64,000 bases of DNA, from contig DATFXM010000200.1 in the NCBI GenBank assembly GCA_035315885.1, positions 1-64,000 of the forward strand. The letters are read 5' to 3'. Positions 61,700-64,000 of the stretch are shown here, in pieces. Positions within the stretch are counted from its first letter, which is position 1. The number at the start of each line of letters is the position of its first letter. Below the pieces are notes generated by a model. The model saw only the letters and a program-made list of their open reading frames with translations, had not been told where the DNA came from and made no database searches. The position numbers were made by a program, and so were the translations under genes. The stretch is from DATFXM01 sp035315885. Its GTDB lineage: Bacteria; Acidobacteriota; Blastocatellia; UBA7656.

Positions 61700-62239
61700 A
61701 TGAGAAAGGTTCTATTACTCAATGCAAGCTATGAGGCGCTCGGAACAATCGGCGTGCCTAGAGCAGTGCGTTTGATCTGGAAGGAATCCGCTGAGATGGT
61801 TGAACGCGACGGACTTCGCGTTCTCCGCTCGCAGCGATTCGAGTTCGCCGTTCCAAGCGTGATACGCCTTAAGCACTACGTCGATGTTCGCGGGCGGCAG
61901 AGACGCTCGTCGAGCAAGCGCAACCGAATTCTGGCTCGCGATGGACACCGTTGCCAGTATTGCGGAGTGAAAGGGACAGCGTTCGATCTGACGATAGATC
62001 ACATCTTGCCGGCATCGCGCGGAGGGAAAACTTCGCCGGAGAACCTGGCGGCGGCCTGCTTCGCCTGCAATCAGCGCAAAGGTGACCGGACGCCAGAAGA
62101 GGCGAGAATGCCGCTGCTAAGAAATCCAGCGGCGTTGGTATACGGCATCGACCGGCAGATTCTCTGTCACCAGGCTGAGTCGTATCCGGAATGGCGCAAG
62201 TATCTGTTTATCGACGAAGCAAAAATGGAGGTTGCTTGA
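61700..62239 (+). CDS. HNH endonuclease family protein
   Basis: 179 residues from ATG 61700 (CGAGG upstream). N-terminal part MRKVLLLNASYEALGTI, then an HNH domain with zinc CxxC pairs: CQYCGVKGTAFDLTIDHILPASRGGKTSPENLAAACFACNQRKGDRTPEEA (about 95-145). This stand-alone HNH type is widespread in bacteria and of unsettled role (DNA nicking or repair). It lies 15 bases after the tRNA-like relic, so it may share the array transcript, and its stop is two bases from the next ATG. Confidence 0.9.
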   Translation: MRKVLLLNASYEALGTIGVPRAVRLIWKESAEMVERDGLRVLRSQRFEFAVPSVIRLKHYVDVRGRQRRSSSKRNRILARDGHRCQYCGVKGTAFDLTIDHILPASRGGKTSPENLAAACFACNQRKGDRTPEEARMPLLRNPAALVYGIDRQILCHQAESYPEWRKYLFIDEAKMEVA

Positions 62240-62241
62240 GG

Positions 62242-63102
62242 ATGTTTAGCCGAGACATCGGGTTAGTTGAGCAAAAGTTCGGACTGATAGGCGCAAACCC
62301 TGCGACCGCGGGTCGATCAACATCGTTCAATCGCATCGGCTGCTGCCTCTTTGCACTAAGTTGCATGCTCGCCACTTTGACGCGGGCCTCAGAATCACCA
62401 CAACTGAAGACGGCGTCCAGCCACCCGATTCAGTACTATGTGTCGCTGCCGGAGGGCTGGTCCGCGGAGAAAAAGTGGCCGGTAGTTGTGGTGATCGAAA
62501 GCGCGGACCGACAGTTTCTGGAGGCCGCCAATGCGTTCGCCAACGCTCGACAGCGCGCACCATTTATTCTGGTAACACCACTGGTCGTGACTAATGGCGG
62601 TGCGGCCTACCGCAGCGTGCCGACTTATCATTACTCGGATGCGGTTTGGCAGATGATTCAAGATTCGGAGCCTTTCAACTTCGATATGGATGGCATTACT
62701 GCCATCGTGAAAGATGTGGTCAAACAGTATGGCGGCGAAGACAAGTACTTCATCACCGGCTTTGAAGCAGGTGGCCATACGGTTTGGGCTATTCTGTTCA
62801 ATCATCCCGAACAGGTCCGAGGGGCCGCGCTCGTCTGTCCAAACTACCTTGGTAGATGGGTAGATGAGGGACATGTATCTTCCGCGCCGGAGCGCACACG
62901 TCTGCCAATTCGAAATATTGTCGGAACAAAAGATGAGCTTTGCTCGACGGGTAGACCGATCTACACACAGATGCAAAGGGCCATGCGTCTGGCGAGTGCC
63001 CACGACTACGAAAACGTTTCGCTCGTGCGCGTGGAGGGGAAGGGACACGAGCGCCTCGCTAACGAAGTGCTGGCTTACTTCTCTTCCCTGATGCAGCATT
63101 GA
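62242..63102 (+). CDS. Alpha/beta-hydrolase-like exported protein lacking the serine nucleophile
   Basis: 286 residues from ATG 62242 (GGAGG ten bases upstream, inside the end of the HNH gene). Signal segment near 30-52 (RIGCCLFALSCMLATLTRAS), then an esterase-like fold: IQYYVSLPEGWSAEKKWPVVVVIESADR, YFITGFEAGGHTVWAILFNHPEQVRGAALVCPNYLGRW, IVGTKDELC and GKGHERL. The elbow that is normally GxSxGG reads GFEAGG, so Ser is replaced by Glu. The acid and His positions seem kept. It is either a non-catalytic relative or an enzyme with altered chemistry. Confidence 0.75.
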   Translation: MFSRDIGLVEQKFGLIGANPATAGRSTSFNRIGCCLFALSCMLATLTRASESPQLKTASSHPIQYYVSLPEGWSAEKKWPVVVVIESADRQFLEAANAFANARQRAPFILVTPLVVTNGGAAYRSVPTYHYSDAVWQMIQDSEPFNFDMDGITAIVKDVVKQYGGEDKYFITGFEAGGHTVWAILFNHPEQVRGAALVCPNYLGRWVDEGHVSSAPERTRLPIRNIVGTKDELCSTGRPIYTQMQRAMRLASAHDYENVSLVRVEGKGHERLANEVLAYFSSLMQH

Positions 63103-63190
63103 GGCGTTGAAATCGGCAGGAAGAAACCGCCGAGGCAACGGTAGTTGGATATCTTAAAGCCGCAGAACCGTATTGGGATACGCTTCCCGC

Positions 63191-63215
63191 GCATCCGAGA
63201 TTTGCGGATTTTTTT
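63191..63215 (+). terminator. Possible Rho-independent terminator
   Basis: Short stem ATCCG (63193-63197) / CGGAT (63205-63209) followed by a run of seven T. It lies about 90 bases after the stop of the plus-strand hydrolase-like gene and before the convergent hemD gene. The stem is weak. Confidence 0.45.
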
Positions 63216-63226
63216 CCCGCCTTGGT

Positions 63227-64000
63227 TTATCGATGCTCTAAGTACTCCACAAGTGCCAGGACCATCGGTCCCATCTTCGGCGGTTGAGGAACAACATGCG
63301 GAGTAACGCCAACGCTACGAATGGCGGCCGCGCAGGTAGGTCCAATCGCAGCGACCACCGTTCTGTTGTTCAGGGCGTTCTTGAGGTCTTCGGCCTTACC
63401 ACTGGTTTTGGCTAGATTGAACAAGTGCCGGACCTGAATCTGACTGGTGAAAGCGACGGCATCAACCGTCCCCGCGACTATCTCGTCGATCAGCGATTGC
63501 AGCGGCGCGGTATCAACCGGCATCTGCCATTCATATAAGTACAATTCCTCGAGCCGCGCCCGCCGACTTAGGATCGCCTCGGCCAGTTCGGCATTCCGCT
63601 CACCGTAATGCAGCAATGCAACCCCCTTTTCTTCAAGTTCCAGTCCATTCAGACTCTCGATGATTTCAGCGGTTGAATACGGCTCGCGAACGCTAATTGA
63701 GATTGGTACTCGATACTGGCGCAGCACGGCTGTTGGTTTTGGCCCTCGTGCCACCGTAGTCACAGCGCTGAGCTCTGACAGCAACTGCGGCAGACATCCA
63801 ATTCGATCAGCGGCGGCGAACAACGCCTTCACCCCCACTCCGGTTTGAAAGATCACCACCTGAATCGAATCTTGCGCGAGCCGCTTGATTAGATCGCTAA
63901 CCGCGCCGGTGGCATCGATCTCGGTCTCTCGCAGCGCCGGCGCGGCAATCACTTCGCCGCCGTGGCGGCGGACCAGGTCGGCCAACTCGCTACTCATTCG
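63227..64000 (-). CDS. hemD: Uroporphyrinogen-III synthase family protein (start beyond window)
   Basis: At least 257 residues. HemD-type two-lobed fold: SELADLVRRHGGEVIAAPALRE, DSIQVVIFQTGVGVKALFAAAD, SAVTTVARGPKPTAVLRQY, VDAVAFTSQIQVRHLFNLA and TVVAAIGPTCAAAIRSVGVTPHVVPQPPKMGPMVLALVEYL. It closes the tetrapyrrole ring in haem synthesis. An ATG at 63997 exists, but the frame is open to the edge, and family members usually have a further strand and Arg before SELADLV, so the true start is probably outside. Confidence 0.82.
   Translation of the reverse strand, partial: RMSSELADLVRRHGGEVIAAPALRETEIDATGAVSDLIKRLAQDSIQVVIFQTGVGVKALFAAADRIGCLPQLLSELSAVTTVARGPKPTAVLRQYRVPISISVREPYSTAEIIESLNGLELEEKGVALLHYGERNAELAEAILSRRARLEELYLYEWQMPVDTAPLQSLIDEIVAGTVDAVAFTSQIQVRHLFNLAKTSGKAEDLKNALNNRTVVAAIGPTCAAAIRSVGVTPHVVPQPPKMGPMVLALVEYLEHR

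Overview
The window reads as a chromosomal piece of a Gram-negative bacterium. Outer-membrane proteins (a DcaP-type porin and a BamA/TamA-like barrel), a lytic transglycosylase and many signal peptides indicate an outer membrane. The DUF2950/DUF3300 pair, acidobacterial-style zinc-ribbon/TPR proteins, many PAS kinases and GC-rich codon use suggest Acidobacteriota, perhaps Blastocatellia. That placement is inference; no rRNA is present.

Region 1 (0.7-15.4 kb, minus strand) is a coherent amino-acid catabolism locus. It holds a C4-dicarboxylate carrier, asparaginase, acetate kinase, phosphate acetyltransferase, an MFS carrier, L-serine dehydratase, aspartase, DUF2950, DUF3300, glutaminase and a DcaP-like porin. 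The four deaminating enzymes carry Sec or Tat export signals. The likely flow is Asn to Asp to fumarate, Gln to Glu and Ser to pyruvate outside the cytoplasm, then Dcu uptake of fumarate and Pta-AckA for ATP. A partial glgX precedes it.

Region 2 (15.4-31.7 kb) holds a PP2C phosphatase, an outer-membrane barrel, two small unknown genes, a large sensor kinase with its response regulator, a lone receiver, and small envelope or stress proteins (GlsB/YeaQ, SYLF, DUF202). It also has a SPASM-domain protein lacking a radical SAM core and a proline-rich lipoprotein candidate. Five copies of an operator-like palindrome, CTGTYA-N4-TGACAG, lie in intergenic DNA between 12.7 and 25.4 kb.

Region 3 (31.7-57.9 kb) holds MltF, CopC-CopD, an amidohydrolase, and a signalling cluster of a MASE1-PAS kinase, a receiver that lost its phospho-acceptor Asp, and a sigma-54 activator with two receivers and four PAS domains. 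Further on are a methyltransferase, a phytase-like esterase, a YncE-phosphoesterase fusion, TPR, DinB, DUF305 and DUF302 proteins, and a truncated YncE remnant.

Region 4 (58.4-62.2 kb) is the most unusual part: 20 tRNA genes plus one tRNA-like relic on the plus strand, interrupted by rtcB (RNA ligase) and followed by an HNH endonuclease gene. Several tRNAs are abnormal: C33 instead of U33 in three, a class I UAA tRNA, and a class II UAU tRNA. A hydrolase-like protein lacking its serine nucleophile and a partial HemD close the window.

Dispersed repeats occur throughout intergenic DNA: palindromes built of TGAGTTC-like heptamers (four copies), TTTGCG-type inverted repeats (three) and a GGAAACCCC element (three).
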